Shown one piece after another: positions 47,076-56,823 of a stretch of DNA of 64,000 nt. How positions within the stretch are numbered: position 1 is the stretch's first letter; every line of letters starts with the position of its first letter. The stretch comes from Panacagrimonas sp. GTDB taxonomy: Bacteria; Pseudomonadota; Gammaproteobacteria; Nevskiales; Nevskiaceae. The notes beneath the pieces are model-generated. The model made no database searches. It had not been told where the DNA came from and was given only the letters and a program-made list of their open reading frames with translations. The position numbers and the translations under genes were made by a program. The stretch is from contig NZ_JAJFBP010000030.1 of assembly GCF_020697055.1 (NCBI RefSeq), positions 1 through 64,000 on the forward strand, given 5' to 3'.

Positions 47076-47843
47076 ATGAAAGGATTGAAATCGCGAAACG
47101 TGGTGGTGACCGGTGCGGCCGACGGCATCGGTCGGGCCATCGCGCTGCGCCTGGGCGAGGAGGGCTGCACGGTCGGCATCCTCGATCTGAACGAATCGGG
47201 CGGCGCGTCCGTGGCCAAGGCGATCCAGGACGCCGGCGGCAAGGCCTTCGCCTATCGCACCGACATCTCGGACTACGCGCAGGTCGAGGCGGCAGTCGCG
47301 CGTTTCACGCAGGACGCCGGCGGTCCGATCCACTACCTGGTCAACAACGCCGGGTGGGACAAGGCCGTGAGCTTCCTCGAGAGCGATCGGCCGCTGTGGG
47401 ACAAGGTCATCGCGATCAACCTCTACGGGCCGCTGAACATGCATCACGTCGTGGTGCGACAGATGGCGGAAGCCGGCTTTGGTCGCGTGGTGAACATCGC
47501 GTCCGACGCGGGGCGCGTCGGGTCCTCGGGCGAGGCGGTCTACTCGGCCTGCAAGGGTGGCCTGATCTCGTTCACCAAGACGCTCGCGCGTGAACTGGTG
47601 AACCGCGACGTGCATCTGAACTGCGTGTGCCCGGGACCGACCGACACGGCGATCCTGCGCAGCTTCTTCGAAGGCGATCAGGGCACCAAGATCGTCGAAG
47701 GCCTCAAGCGCGCGATCCCGATGCGACGTCTGGGCTCTCCGGACGACTATCCGGGCATCGTCGCGTTTCTGCTCAGCGACGACGCCGGCTACATGACGGG
47801 CCAGGTCGTCAGCGTGTCAGGCGGACTGACGATGCACGGCTGA
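47076..47843 (+). CDS. SDR dehydrogenase, BadH-like (2-hydroxycyclohexanecarboxyl-CoA type)
   Basis: A 255-residue SDR. TGAADGIG (12-19) binds NAD, NNAGWD follows, and the catalytic NIAS...YSACK is intact. The ATG at 47076 has GGAG nine bases upstream; another ATG at 47061 overlaps the previous stop. The sequence resembles BadH and 3-hydroxyacyl-CoA dehydrogenases of alicyclic acid degradation, and it converges on the benzoate-CoA ligase gene. It may oxidise a hydroxyacyl-CoA from the lower benzoyl-CoA route; that is inferred. Confidence 0.8.
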   Translation: MKGLKSRNVVVTGAADGIGRAIALRLGEEGCTVGILDLNESGGASVAKAIQDAGGKAFAYRTDISDYAQVEAAVARFTQDAGGPIHYLVNNAGWDKAVSFLESDRPLWDKVIAINLYGPLNMHHVVVRQMAEAGFGRVVNIASDAGRVGSSGEAVYSACKGGLISFTKTLARELVNRDVHLNCVCPGPTDTAILRSFFEGDQGTKIVEGLKRAIPMRRLGSPDDYPGIVAFLLSDDAGYMTGQVVSVSGGLTMHG

Positions 47844-47855
47844 CGAGGCCGCGCA

Positions 47856-49457
47856 TCACGCCGACGTCGCGGCCGCCCGTTCCTGGTCGCGCAGCTTGAA
47901 GCGCTGGATCTTGCCGGTCGGCGTCTTGGGCAGTTCCAGGATGAAGTCGATCCGCCGCGGATACTTGTGCGGCGCCAGGCGTTCCTTGACGAAGCGCTTG
48001 ATCTCGACCGCGAGCATGTCGCTCGGCTCGATGCCCTCCTTGAGCACGACAAACGCCTTCGACTTGGTCAGGCCGTCGCCGTCGGTGATGCCGATCAGTG
48101 CCGCTTCGAGCACCATCTCGTGCTGCATCAGACAGCACTCGACCTCGAACGGCGAGACGTACTGGCCGCTGACCTTGAGCATGTCGTCGGAGCGGCCCGC
48201 GTAGGTGTACCAGCCCTGCGCGTCGCGGACGTATTTGTCGCCGGTTCGCGTCCAGCCGCCCAGGAACGTGGCGCGCGACTTCTCGCGATTGCCCCAGTAC
48301 ATCAGCGCGGAGCTGTCGCCTTTGACGAAAAGATCGCCGACCTGGTCGACGCCGACCGGCGTGCCGTTGTCGTCGAGCAACTGCAGCTCGTAGCCCGGCA
48401 CCGGCCGGCCGCTGGTGCCGTAGCGCAGCGCATCCGGCGCGTTGGACAGGAAGATGTGGAGCATCTCGGTGGAGCCGATGCCGTCGAGCACCGGACAGCC
48501 GAAGTGCGCCTCGAAGCGCTCGCCGATCTCGCGCGGAAGCGCCTCGCCGGCCGAGGCGCAGCGTCGCAGGCGGACCGCTTCGCGCGGCGGCAGCGCCGGT
48601 GAGGCGAGCATGCCCGCGTAGAGCGTGGGCACGCCGAAGAACACCGTGGGCTGGCGTTCGACCAGCTGCCTGAACACGGCGTCGGGCGTCGGACGCTCGG
48701 CCATCAGGATCACGGTGGCGCCGACCGAAAGCGGGAACGTCAGCGCGTTGCCCAGGCCATAGGCGAAGAACAGCTTGGCGGCCGAGAACGTCACGTCGGA
48801 TTCGGTCAGGCCGAGCACGTTGGCGCCGTACGTGGCGGCGGTGGCGAACAGGTTGCCGTGCGTATGCACCGTGCCCTTGGGCTTGCCGGTGGAACCGGAG
48901 GAATACAGCCAGAACGCGATGTCGTCGCGACCCGTGGCGACGGCCTCGTGCAGATCGGTGACGAGCGCGTCGGCGAGCAGGTCTTCGAAGCGAGATGCTT
49001 GGGTGGGCAGAGCCGCATCGGGCGGCGCGCGCGAGACGATCAGCGTGTCGGGGCGAACCGCGGATTGCGCGATCGCCGATTCGATCGTGCCCAGCAGCGC
49101 GTGCGAGACGATCGCCGCGCGGGCTCGCGCGTGCTCGATCATGAACGCGTAGTCGGCGGGACCGAGCAGCGTGTTCACCGCCACCGGCACCACGCCGGCG
49201 TACAGGCAGCCGAGGAAGGCGATCGGCCAATCGGTGGTGTCGTGCGCGCACAGCAGGACGCGCTCTTCGCGGCGCAATCCGAGCTGCCCCAGCGCGGCGG
49301 CGAAGCGGCGCACGTTCTCGGCGAGCTGCCCGTAGCTGAGCGTGCCGGCATCGTCGAGATACGCGGTCTTGTCCGCGCGGGCGGTGTTGAACCCGATCAG
49401 GTGCGCCGCGAAGTTCAATCGCTCGGGCGCGGTCTCGATCCGGATCGCGTCGTTCAT
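47856..49457 (-). CDS. bclA: Benzoate-CoA ligase
   Basis: A 533-residue acyl-adenylate enzyme of the benzoate/4-hydroxybenzoate-CoA ligase group. YSSGSTGKPKG (near 186) is the ATP loop, GIGSTEMLHIF (near 323) the aryl-binding A5 region, and PKTPTGKIQRFKLR holds the catalytic lysine. It converts benzoate to benzoyl-CoA with ATP and CoA, the entry step of the box pathway. It is divergent from boxR with 195 bases between them that include a TGCA-N6-TGCA box, so BoxR probably represses it. GAGGAG precedes the ATG. A related substrate such as 2- or 3-substituted benzoate is the main alternative. Confidence 0.85.
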   Translation of the reverse strand: MNDAIRIETAPERLNFAAHLIGFNTARADKTAYLDDAGTLSYGQLAENVRRFAAALGQLGLRREERVLLCAHDTTDWPIAFLGCLYAGVVPVAVNTLLGPADYAFMIEHARARAAIVSHALLGTIESAIAQSAVRPDTLIVSRAPPDAALPTQASRFEDLLADALVTDLHEAVATGRDDIAFWLYSSGSTGKPKGTVHTHGNLFATAATYGANVLGLTESDVTFSAAKLFFAYGLGNALTFPLSVGATVILMAERPTPDAVFRQLVERQPTVFFGVPTLYAGMLASPALPPREAVRLRRCASAGEALPREIGERFEAHFGCPVLDGIGSTEMLHIFLSNAPDALRYGTSGRPVPGYELQLLDDNGTPVGVDQVGDLFVKGDSSALMYWGNREKSRATFLGGWTRTGDKYVRDAQGWYTYAGRSDDMLKVSGQYVSPFEVECCLMQHEMVLEAALIGITDGDGLTKSKAFVVLKEGIEPSDMLAVEIKRFVKERLAPHKYPRRIDFILELPKTPTGKIQRFKLRDQERAAATSA

Positions 49458-49610
49458 CTCGAAGTCTCCTCGGTCGTTCTTGTGTTGGCCGACCGCCGTG
49501 GCGGCGCGTCGGGCCGGCGCACCTTAGGGTGCGTCGCGTCGGCGGTCATCGGGGGCTGTTCCTCAGCGGGAATTACCCGTCTTGCGCCGACCTCGCGCCG
49601 GGTGAGAAAA

Positions 49611-49624
49611 TGCATCATAGTGCA
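49611..49624. promoter_or_regulatory. BoxR/BzdR-type TGCA-N6-TGCA operator box
   Basis: TGCATCATAGTGCA between the benzoate-CoA ligase and boxR genes. Two further boxes of the same form lie before boxC (50603-50630). Placement 28 bases before the boxR start suggests autoregulation, and it may also control the divergent ligase gene. Confidence 0.7.
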
Positions 49625-49652
49625 TAAATTGTAAAGCACTCGGAGCGTCCCG

Positions 49653-50582
49653 TTGCGCGGTCGAACTGTCATTCCAATCAAGGAGCCGGTCCCCGACGAC
49701 GTCGACAGCGGCGAGCCCCGCCACCCCCTGCAAGCGGCGCTGGGCCAGCGCGTCCGGCGGCTGCGCGCACGGCGCGGCATCACCCGCAAGGTGCTGGCGC
49801 AGCTCGCGGACGTCTCCGAGCGCCATCTCGCGAACCTCGAAGCGGGCGACGGCAATCCTTCGATCCTGATCCTGCAGCAGATCGCCAACGCGCTCGATTC
49901 GCCGCTGGCGGAGCTGATCGGCGACGAGACCACCGAGTCGCCGGACTGGCTGCTGATCCGCGACCTGCTGAAGGACCGGACGCCGGTGCAGCTCGAGGCG
50001 GCGCGCAACATGCTCAACAAGCTGTTCGGCAGTCCGGAAGCGCGCGACCACCGGCTCGACCGGATCGCGCTGATCGGGCTGCGCGGGGCGGGGAAGTCGA
50101 CGCTCGGACGAGCGCTGGCGAAGCACCTGGATCGGCCCTTCGTGGATCTCAACCGCGAGATGGAGCGCCTCGCGGGCTGTCGTCCAGACGAGATCCACTC
50201 GCTGTACGGACCGGCCGCGTATCGCCGCTACGAGCGCCGCGCGCTCGAAGAGGTGCTGGAGACGCGGCCGCTGGCCGTCATCGATACGCCGGGCGGCGTC
50301 GTCACCGAGGCGGCGACGTTCAACCTGCTGCTGTCGAAGTGCTACACGATCTGGCTCACCGCGGCGCCCGAGGAGCACATGAACCGCGTCATCTCCCAGG
50401 GCGACCTGCGCCCCATGGCGGGGAACAAGCAGGCGATGGATGACCTGCGCCTGATCCTGCAGGAGCGCACGCCGTTCTACGCCAAGGCCGATCTGCTGTT
50501 CGACACCAGCGGCAAGGCGCCCAAGGAATGCCTGGCCGCGGTCGCGACCGCGATCGACCGGATGCTCGCGGCACGCGCCTGA
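49653..50582 (+). CDS. boxR: BoxR-type benzoyl-CoA-responsive regulator (HTH plus shikimate-kinase-like domain)
   Basis: A 309-residue protein. Residues 28-90 are an XRE-type helix-turn-helix (LGQRVRRLRARRGITRKVLAQLADVSERHLANLE), followed by a linker and a shikimate-kinase-like domain with P-loop GLRGAGKST (142-150). This two-part layout is characteristic of BoxR and BzdR, repressors released by benzoyl-CoA. A TTG start at 49653 is backed by GGAG nine bases upstream. It heads the boxCBA operon, and TGCA-N6-TGCA boxes flank it on both sides. Confidence 0.9.
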   Translation: MRGRTVIPIKEPVPDDVDSGEPRHPLQAALGQRVRRLRARRGITRKVLAQLADVSERHLANLEAGDGNPSILILQQIANALDSPLAELIGDETTESPDWLLIRDLLKDRTPVQLEAARNMLNKLFGSPEARDHRLDRIALIGLRGAGKSTLGRALAKHLDRPFVDLNREMERLAGCRPDEIHSLYGPAAYRRYERRALEEVLETRPLAVIDTPGGVVTEAATFNLLLSKCYTIWLTAAPEEHMNRVISQGDLRPMAGNKQAMDDLRLILQERTPFYAKADLLFDTSGKAPKECLAAVATAIDRMLAARA

Positions 50583-50596
50583 AGTGGCCGGGTCGA

Positions 50597-50630
50597 TTGA
50601 CATGCACGATAGTGCATGCATAATAATGCA
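50597..50630 (+). promoter_or_regulatory. boxCBA promoter overlapped by two TGCA-N6-TGCA boxes
   Basis: A sigma-70-type promoter TTGACA (50597-50602), 16-base spacer, CATAAT (50619-50624). Two operator boxes fill it: TGCACGATAGTGCA (50603-50616) and TGCATAATAATGCA (50617-50630), end to end. A repressor bound here would block RNA polymerase, and benzoyl-CoA would relieve it, as known for BoxR. Confidence 0.8.
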
Positions 50631-50663
50631 TCTACGTAGGGTCTCAATGTCGAGGAGTCCGTC

Positions 50664-52316
50664 ATGCAAGCGTCCCCGCCCCAGGTCGATTACCGCACCG
50701 AGCCGTCGAAGTACCGGCACTGGCGGCTGAGTTTCGACGGGCCGATCGCGACGCTGGCGATGGACGTGGCCGAAGACGCCGGCCTGCGCCCCGGCTACAA
50801 ACTCAAGCTCAACTCCTACGACCTGGGCGTCGACATCGAACTGCACGACGCGCTGCAGCGCATCCGCTTCGAACATCCCGAAGTCCGCAGCGTGGTGGTC
50901 ACCAGCCTGAAGGACCGCATTTTCTGTTCGGGCGCCAACATCTTCATGCTCGGCTCGTCGTCGCATGCGTGGAAAGTGAACTTCTGCAAGTTCACCAACG
51001 AGACGCGCAACGGCGTCGAGGATTCCTCGCGCCATTCCGGGCTGAAATTTCTCGCCGCCGTGAACGGCGCCTGCGCCGGTGGCGGCTACGAGCTGGCGTT
51101 GTCGTGCGACGAGATCTACCTGGTGGACGATCGCTCGTCCGCGGTGTCGCTGCCCGAGGTGCCGCTGCTCGGCGTGCTGCCCGGTACCGGCGGCCTCACG
51201 CGCGTGACCGACAAGCGCAAGGTGCGGCACGACCTCGCGGACATCTTCTGCACCAGCATCGAAGGCCAGCGCGGCCAGCGCGCCAAGGACTGGAAGCTGG
51301 TCGACGAGATCGCCAAGCCGGCGGTGTTCGCCGAAACCGTGAGGAAGCGCGCGCTGGAACTGGCGGCGCAGAGCGATCGCCCCGCCGACGCCCAGGGTGT
51401 GGCCCTCACGCCGCTGGAGCGCGCCGAGCGCGCCGACGGACTGGACTATCGCTACGTCTCGGTGTCGATCGACCGCGCGCGGCGCATCGCCAACCTGACG
51501 GTGAAGGCGCCCGAGACGGCGCAGCCGACGGACATCGACGGGATCGTGAAGGCCGGCGTGAACTGGTGGCCGCTGCGCCTGACGCGCGAGCTGGACGACG
51601 CGATCCTGAATCTGCGGACCAACGAGATCGAGATCGGCACCTGGCTTCTGCGCACGCAAGGCGACGCCAAGGTGGTGCTGGAGTCCGACGCGGCGCTGGA
51701 AAAGCACAAGGACCACTGGCTCGTCCGCGAGACGATCGGATTCCTGCGCCGCACGCTGGCGCGTCTGGACGTGTCGTCGCGCACGCTGTTCGCGCTGATC
51801 GAGCCCGGCTCGTGCTTCGCCGGCACGCTGCTGGAGATCTCGCTGGCGGCCGATCGCAGCTACATGCAGGCACTGCCGGAAAACGCCCCGTCGATCCACC
51901 TGTCGGCGCTCAACTTCGGCACGTATCCGATGGTCAACGGCAAGTCGCGCATCGCGCAGCGTTTCTACGACGAGGCCGCGCCGATCGAGGCTGCGCGCGG
52001 CGCGATCGGCCGAGCGCTGGATCCGGCCGGGGCCGAGAAGCTCGGCCTGATCACCGCCGCACCCGACGACATCGACTGGGACGATGAGATCCGCATCGCG
52101 CTCGAGGAGCGCGCGGCGCTTTCCCCGGATGCGCTCACCGGCCTGGAGGCCAACCTGCGTTTCGGCATCACCGAGACGATGGAGACGCGCGTGTTCGGTC
52201 GTCTCTCGGCGTGGCAGAACTGGATCTTCATCCGGCCCAACGCGGTGGGCGAAAAGGGCGCCCTCAAGGTCTACGGCAAAGGCGAGAAGGCCGCGTTCGA
52301 TTTCCAGCGCGTCTGA
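50664..52316 (+). CDS. boxC: 2,3-epoxybenzoyl-CoA dihydrolase BoxC
   Basis: A 550-residue double-crotonase enzyme, the usual BoxC length. The N-terminal crotonase half has FCSGANIFMLGSSSHAWKVNF and the oxyanion-hole segment NGACAGGGYELALSCDEIYL; the C-terminal half has GSCFAGTLLEISLAADRSYM. BoxC opens 2,3-epoxybenzoyl-CoA with two waters to 3,4-dehydroadipyl-CoA semialdehyde and formate. GAGGAG precedes the ATG. It is first in the boxCBA operon, 82 bases after boxR, with its own promoter. Confidence 0.93.
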   Translation: MQASPPQVDYRTEPSKYRHWRLSFDGPIATLAMDVAEDAGLRPGYKLKLNSYDLGVDIELHDALQRIRFEHPEVRSVVVTSLKDRIFCSGANIFMLGSSSHAWKVNFCKFTNETRNGVEDSSRHSGLKFLAAVNGACAGGGYELALSCDEIYLVDDRSSAVSLPEVPLLGVLPGTGGLTRVTDKRKVRHDLADIFCTSIEGQRGQRAKDWKLVDEIAKPAVFAETVRKRALELAAQSDRPADAQGVALTPLERAERADGLDYRYVSVSIDRARRIANLTVKAPETAQPTDIDGIVKAGVNWWPLRLTRELDDAILNLRTNEIEIGTWLLRTQGDAKVVLESDAALEKHKDHWLVRETIGFLRRTLARLDVSSRTLFALIEPGSCFAGTLLEISLAADRSYMQALPENAPSIHLSALNFGTYPMVNGKSRIAQRFYDEAAPIEAARGAIGRALDPAGAEKLGLITAAPDDIDWDDEIRIALEERAALSPDALTGLEANLRFGITETMETRVFGRLSAWQNWIFIRPNAVGEKGALKVYGKGEKAAFDFQRV

Positions 52317-52345
52317 ACAGTGACGTCTTTCAACGAGAGGCACCT

Positions 52346-53770
52346 ATGAGCATCGACTACAGCCAGAAGATTCCCAACAACGTGAACCTCGCCGGCGATC
52401 GCGTGCTGCAGCGCGCGCTCGAGCAGTGGCAGCCCAACTTTCTCGGCTGGTGGCGCGACATGGGGCCGGATGGAACGCATCAGCACGACATCTACCTGCG
52501 CACCGCGATCAGCGCCGAGCCCTCGGGCTGGGCGCATTTCGATTACGTGAAGATGCCGGACTACCGCTGGGGCATCTTCCTGTCGCCGCAGGTGCAGGAC
52601 CGCAAGATCCACTTTGGTGAACACAAGGGCGAGGACGCCTGGCAGGAAGTGCCGGGTGAGCACCGCGCCAACCTGCGCCGCATCATCGTCACGCAGGGCG
52701 ACACCGAGCCTGCGTCGGTCGAACAGCAGCGCCACCTGGGCCTGACCGCGCCTTCGCTGTACGACATGCGCAACCTGTTCCAGATCAACGTCGAGGAAGG
52801 TCGCCACCTGTGGGCGATGGTGTACCTGCTGCACCGCTACTTCGGCCGTGACGGCCGCGAGGAAGCCGAGGCCCTGCTCGAGCGCCGCTCTGGCCAGACC
52901 GACAATCCGCGCATCCTCGGCGCGTTCAACGAGCAGACGCCGGACTGGCTGGCGTTCTTCATGTTCACGTATTTCACCGACCGCGACGGCAAGTTCCAGC
53001 TCTGCGCGCTGGCCGAATCCAGCTTCGATCCGCTGGCGCGCACGACCAAGTTCATGCTCACCGAGGAAGCGCACCACATGTTCGTGGGCGAGTCCGGCGT
53101 CTCGCGCGTGATCGCGCGCACCTGCGAGCTGATGAAGAGGCACAACGTCGAGGCGCCCGATCAGGTGCGCGCGCTCGGCGCCATCGACCTGCAGACCCTT
53201 CAGCGGTATCTGAACTTCCACTACAGCGTGACGCTGGACCTGTTCGGCGCCGACCAGTCGTCCAACGCCGCCACGTTCTACAACTCGGGCCTCAAGGGTC
53301 GCTTCGAGGAGACCAAGCGCGACGACGACCACCTGCTGAAGGATCGCGGCTACAAGATCCTCGACGTGGTCGACGGCAAGCTGGTCGAAAAGGAAGTGCC
53401 GATGCTCAACGCGCTCAACGAGGTGCTGCGCGACGACTTCATCCGCGATTCCGAAGCGGGCGTGGGCCGCTGGAACAAGGTGATCGAGAAGGCCGGCCTG
53501 CCGTTCCGGCTGACCGTCCCGCACAAGGCGTTCAACCGCCAGATCGGCACGCTCTCGGGCGTGCGCATCGCGCCGGATGGTCGCCCGGTGTCGCAGGAGG
53601 AATGGAACGCCAAGGTCGGCCAGTGGATGCCGACCGCCGAGGATCGCGCCTACGTGGCCGGCCTGATGGGTCGCGTGACCGAGCCAGGGCAGTACGCCAA
53701 CTGGATCTCCGCGCCGCTGGTGGGCATCAACAAGCAGCCGCTGGACATGCAGTACATCCGGTTTAATTGA
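52346..53770 (+). CDS. boxB: Benzoyl-CoA 2,3-epoxidase oxygenase component BoxB
   Basis: A 474-residue class I di-iron protein. The carboxylate/histidine ligands are visible as EEGRH (150-154) and EEAHH (240-244), inside a helical bundle, with Glu121 as a further candidate. BoxB epoxidises benzoyl-CoA to 2,3-epoxybenzoyl-CoA with O2 and electrons from BoxA. The ATG at 52346 follows GAGAGG and starts the family N-terminus [15 protein letters not shown]. Operon position after boxC and before boxA is the standard order. Confidence 0.94.
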   Translation: MSIDYSQKIPNNVNLAGDRVLQRALEQWQPNFLGWWRDMGPDGTHQHDIYLRTAISAEPSGWAHFDYVKMPDYRWGIFLSPQVQDRKIHFGEHKGEDAWQEVPGEHRANLRRIIVTQGDTEPASVEQQRHLGLTAPSLYDMRNLFQINVEEGRHLWAMVYLLHRYFGRDGREEAEALLERRSGQTDNPRILGAFNEQTPDWLAFFMFTYFTDRDGKFQLCALAESSFDPLARTTKFMLTEEAHHMFVGESGVSRVIARTCELMKRHNVEAPDQVRALGAIDLQTLQRYLNFHYSVTLDLFGADQSSNAATFYNSGLKGRFEETKRDDDHLLKDRGYKILDVVDGKLVEKEVPMLNALNEVLRDDFIRDSEAGVGRWNKVIEKAGLPFRLTVPHKAFNRQIGTLSGVRIAPDGRPVSQEEWNAKVGQWMPTAEDRAYVAGLMGRVTEPGQYANWISAPLVGINKQPLDMQYIRFN

Positions 53771-53810
53771 ATTACTTTCAACCGGGGCCTGGCGGCTCCG
53801 TCCTTTGACA

Positions 53811-55043
53811 ATGAACGACGCCGTCCCCTCGCCGATCCTCAAGCAGCACCTGATCGATCCGGTCATCTGCATCCGGTGCAACACCTGCGAGGAGACCTGC
53901 CCGGTCGATGCGATCACGCACGACTCGCGCAACTACGTCGTCAACGCGGACATCTGCAACGGCTGCAACGCGTGCATCTCGCCGTGTCCGACCGGTTCGA
54001 TCGACAACTGGCGCAAGGTGCTGCGCACCAAGGCGTACACGCTCGAGGAGCAGCTGGGCTGGGATGAGCTGCCGGCGGAGCAGGAAATCGAAGGCGCGGA
54101 GGACGCCACGACGGGTCCCGCGATCGCGGACGACGCCAGCTTCACGCCGCCGCCGGTGGACTCGGCCCGCGGTTCTTCCACGCCGCCTCCGTCCGCGGCC
54201 AGGCCGGTGGTCAATTCGCACACGAACAAGCAGCCGGCGATCGCGACGGTCACCGGCAATTTTCGGGTGACCGAAATCGGCCGCGAGTACGACACGCACC
54301 ACATCGTGCTCGACTTCGGCTCGTCGCCGTTCCCGGTGCTCGAGGGCCAGTCGATCGGCATCATCCCGCCGGGCACCGATGCGCACGGCCGTCCGCACCA
54401 CGCACGCCAGTATTCGATCGCCAGTCCTCGCGACGGCGAGCGCCCGCGCTACAACAACCTGTCGCTGACCGTGAAGCGCGTGACCTCGGACCACGAGGGC
54501 AAGGCGGTGCGCGGCGTCGCCTCGAACTACGTCTGCGATCTGCAGAAGGGCGACCAGGTGAAGGTGATCGGTCCGTTCGGCAGCACGTTCCTGATGCCGG
54601 ACGACCCCAAGGCCAACCTGTTGATGATCTGCACCGGCACCGGATCGGCGCCGATGCGCGCGATGACCGAGCGCCGTCGTCGCGGGCGCCAGCCGGGCGA
54701 TGGCAGGCTGATGCTGTTCTTCGGTGCGCGCACGAAGGAGGAACTGCCGTACTTCGGTCCGTTGATGAGCCTGCCCGCCGACTTCATGGCGATCCACCTT
54801 GCGTTCTCGCGCACGCCGGGCAAACCCAAGACCTATGTGCAGGACCTGATGCGCGAGCGCGCGGACGACGTCGCCGAACTGCTGAAGGACGACGACACCT
54901 ACCTCTACGTCTGCGGCCTGAAGGGCATGGAAGACGGCGTGATGGACGCGCTGCGCTTCGTCGCAGATCGCCACGGGCTGCCCTGGAAGGAGCTGCATGC
55001 GCGGCTCAAGACCGAGGGGCGGCTGCATCTGGAGACGTATTGA
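53811..55043 (+). CDS. boxA: Benzoyl-CoA 2,3-epoxidase reductase component BoxA
   Basis: A 410-residue iron-sulfur flavoprotein. Two 4Fe-4S clusters are bound by Cys20/23/26/30 and Cys49/52/55/59. After a proline/serine-rich linker (about 95-145) comes a ferredoxin-NADP reductase module: FAD motif RQYSIAS, NADP motif [12 protein letters not shown] and a C-terminal aromatic Tyr. It passes electrons from NADPH to BoxB. The ATG at 53811 is preferred over TTG at 53805. There is a 40-base gap after boxB. Confidence 0.93.
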   Translation: MNDAVPSPILKQHLIDPVICIRCNTCEETCPVDAITHDSRNYVVNADICNGCNACISPCPTGSIDNWRKVLRTKAYTLEEQLGWDELPAEQEIEGAEDATTGPAIADDASFTPPPVDSARGSSTPPPSAARPVVNSHTNKQPAIATVTGNFRVTEIGREYDTHHIVLDFGSSPFPVLEGQSIGIIPPGTDAHGRPHHARQYSIASPRDGERPRYNNLSLTVKRVTSDHEGKAVRGVASNYVCDLQKGDQVKVIGPFGSTFLMPDDPKANLLMICTGTGSAPMRAMTERRRRGRQPGDGRLMLFFGARTKEELPYFGPLMSLPADFMAIHLAFSRTPGKPKTYVQDLMRERADDVAELLKDDDTYLYVCGLKGMEDGVMDALRFVADRHGLPWKELHARLKTEGRLHLETY

Positions 55044-55050
55044 GAAGCTG

Positions 55051-55183
55051 AAAGAATCACGCAAAGACGCAGAGAACGCGGAGGAAACGAGGAATTGAGC
55101 ACTGGCTCATTGCGCCGCCATCCCGCGTTCGCCCTTGTTTCTCTTTGCGTCCTCTTCATCCCTGCGCCTTTGCGTGATTCTTT
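55051..55183. repeat. Dispersed CGCAAAGG-type inverted repeat, copy 4
   Basis: About 133 bp. The left arm GAATCACGCAAAGACGCAGAG pairs with the right arm CTGCGCCTTTGCGTGATTC, one mismatch in 19. The inner parts include a CTCTTTGCGTCC segment and a loop of roughly 40 unrelated bases. It begins 8 bases after the boxA stop and ends just before the AAGGAG of the enoyl-CoA hydratase gene. Confidence 0.85.
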
Positions 55184-55210
55184 TCTTGAAACTCCCTGAA
55201 GGAGCCGCTG

Positions 55211-56008
55211 GTGGAAACGATCTGCGAAACGAAGGACATGCGCGTCGTCGTGCGCGACGACGGCATTGCCGAAGTGGTGTTCGGGCCGCCCGGCAGCATG
55301 CCGGTCTGCGGACGCGATACGCACCGCGAACTGAGCCGCTTCTGGCGCACGCTCGATGAGCATCCCAAGGTGCGCGCGATCCTGGTGCGCAGCGAAGGCA
55401 AGGGGTTCTGCGCCGGCGGCGAGCACGCGATGATCGAGCAGATGATCTCGACCGAGTCGGTGCGCCTTCAGGTAATGCGCGAGGCGCGCGACATCGTCCA
55501 GTCGATGCTCGACTGCGACAAGCCGATCGTCTCGGCGATCAACGGCGCGGCGGTCGGCGCAGGCCTGGCGACCGCGTTGATGGCGGACATCACCGTCGCG
55601 GCGCGCGGCGCCAAGCTCATCGACGGACATACGCGCATCGGCGTGGCGGCCGGTGATCACGCAGCGCTGGTGTGGCCGCTGCTGTGCGGCATGGCCAAGG
55701 CCAAGTACTACGTGATGCTGTGCGAGACGATCGTGGCCGAGGAGGCCGAGCGCATCGGGCTGGTCAGCCTGTGCGTGGAACCCGGCGAGCTGCAGGCCCG
55801 CGCCGAGTCGATCGCCGATCGCCTGGCCAAGGGCAGTCCCACCGCGATCCAGTGGACCAAGCGCTCGCTCAACCACTGGTTCCGGCTCGGCTGGCCCGCG
55901 TTCGAGCACTCGGTTGCCGCGGAGATGAACGGTTTCGCCAATTCGGATGCGCGCGAGGGTTTGGCGGCGATCACCGCCAAGCGCGAGCCGCGCTTCGGCC
56001 AGGGTTAG
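55211..56008 (+). CDS. Enoyl-CoA hydratase/isomerase family protein
   Basis: A 265-residue single crotonase. Oxyanion-hole segments are FCAGGEHAMIE (near 65) and INGAAVGAGLATALMADITVAA (near 108). The GTG at 55211 follows AAGGAG at the right spacing. It lies downstream of boxA across a repeat, so it is likely expressed with the box genes and could process 3,4-dehydroadipyl-CoA or another lower-pathway enoyl-CoA. The usual catalytic Glu pair cannot be assigned with certainty. Confidence 0.8.
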   Translation: METICETKDMRVVVRDDGIAEVVFGPPGSMPVCGRDTHRELSRFWRTLDEHPKVRAILVRSEGKGFCAGGEHAMIEQMISTESVRLQVMREARDIVQSMLDCDKPIVSAINGAAVGAGLATALMADITVAARGAKLIDGHTRIGVAAGDHAALVWPLLCGMAKAKYYVMLCETIVAEEAERIGLVSLCVEPGELQARAESIADRLAKGSPTAIQWTKRSLNHWFRLGWPAFEHSVAAEMNGFANSDAREGLAAITAKREPRFGQG

Positions 56009-56016
56009 CGTCCGCG

Positions 56017-56463
56017 ATGAAGTTCGCCGAGCTCCATTCCGGGCAGGTGATTCGCCTCGGCCCCCGGACCGTGACCGAGGGCGAGATCCTCGAGTTCGCG
56101 GGCCAGCACGATCCGCAGTGGTTCCACACCGATCCGCGGAAAGCGGCACAGGGAAGGTGGAACGGCCTCATCGCCAGCGGTTGGCACAGTTGCGGCATCG
56201 CGATGCGGATGATCGTAGAGGGCATCCTCGGCGACTCGGAGTCCTTCGCCTCTCCGGGTTTGAACTATCTGAAGTGGACCGCGCCGGTGCGGCCGGGCGA
56301 TCGGCTGCGCGTCGAGGTCGTGGTCCTGGAGACGAAGATCTCGTCCAGCGGCAGCACCGGCTCGGTGCTGTGGATTTGGCGGATGTTCAACCAGGACGAG
56401 GTGATGGTGCTGGAGCTCGAGGCGACCAATCTGTTCGAACTGGGCGCGGGCCGGAAGGCCTGA
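56017..56463 (+). CDS. MaoC-type (R)-enoyl-CoA hydratase
   Basis: A 148-residue single hot-dog protein with the hydratase motif AGQHDPQWFHTD, giving Asp32 and His37. It starts eight bases after the crotonase gene and is surely in the same operon. It probably hydrates an enoyl-CoA in the lower part of aromatic degradation; the exact step is unknown. Confidence 0.8.
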   Translation: MKFAELHSGQVIRLGPRTVTEGEILEFAGQHDPQWFHTDPRKAAQGRWNGLIASGWHSCGIAMRMIVEGILGDSESFASPGLNYLKWTAPVRPGDRLRVEVVVLETKISSSGSTGSVLWIWRMFNQDEVMVLELEATNLFELGAGRKA

Positions 56464-56561
56464 AACCGGAATTGGCCGAAGTCGCTGGCCAGCAGGTCCG
56501 CAGTGGCCCGCGTCTTGCTACCGCTCCATACTGTGGCCCGTCGCAGCAAGGCGTTTTCACC

Positions 56562-56801
56562 ATGACCCTGGAGCAGATCCAGACGCGCGTCGCCGTGGCG
56601 CGCACCCAACACGCCCACTATCTGCCGTTCGTGGAGACCTGCGAACGCATCGTGCAACAGGCCCACGATCTGGGATGGCAGGTTGCGCTGATGCTCAACG
56701 ACGAGTATTCCGTCCGGCGCGCCGAATCCTTGCTGGGAACGCACTTGAGGGCCGACTTCAAGCCCAGCACGCCGCTGTCGCGGCTGATCTACGGCATCTG
56801 A
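56562..56801 (+). CDS. Small hypothetical protein
   Basis: A 79-residue basic, mainly helical protein with no signal peptide, membrane segment or cysteine pair. It begins about 100 bases after the MaoC gene and ends 22 bases before the OsmC-like gene. I recognise no family. The codon bias matches its neighbours, and the overlapping frames are not better candidates, so it is probably real. Confidence 0.5.
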   Translation: MTLEQIQTRVAVARTQHAHYLPFVETCERIVQQAHDLGWQVALMLNDEYSVRRAESLLGTHLRADFKPSTPLSRLIYGI

Positions 56802-56823
56802 ATTTCTCGAACAGGAGTTGGTC

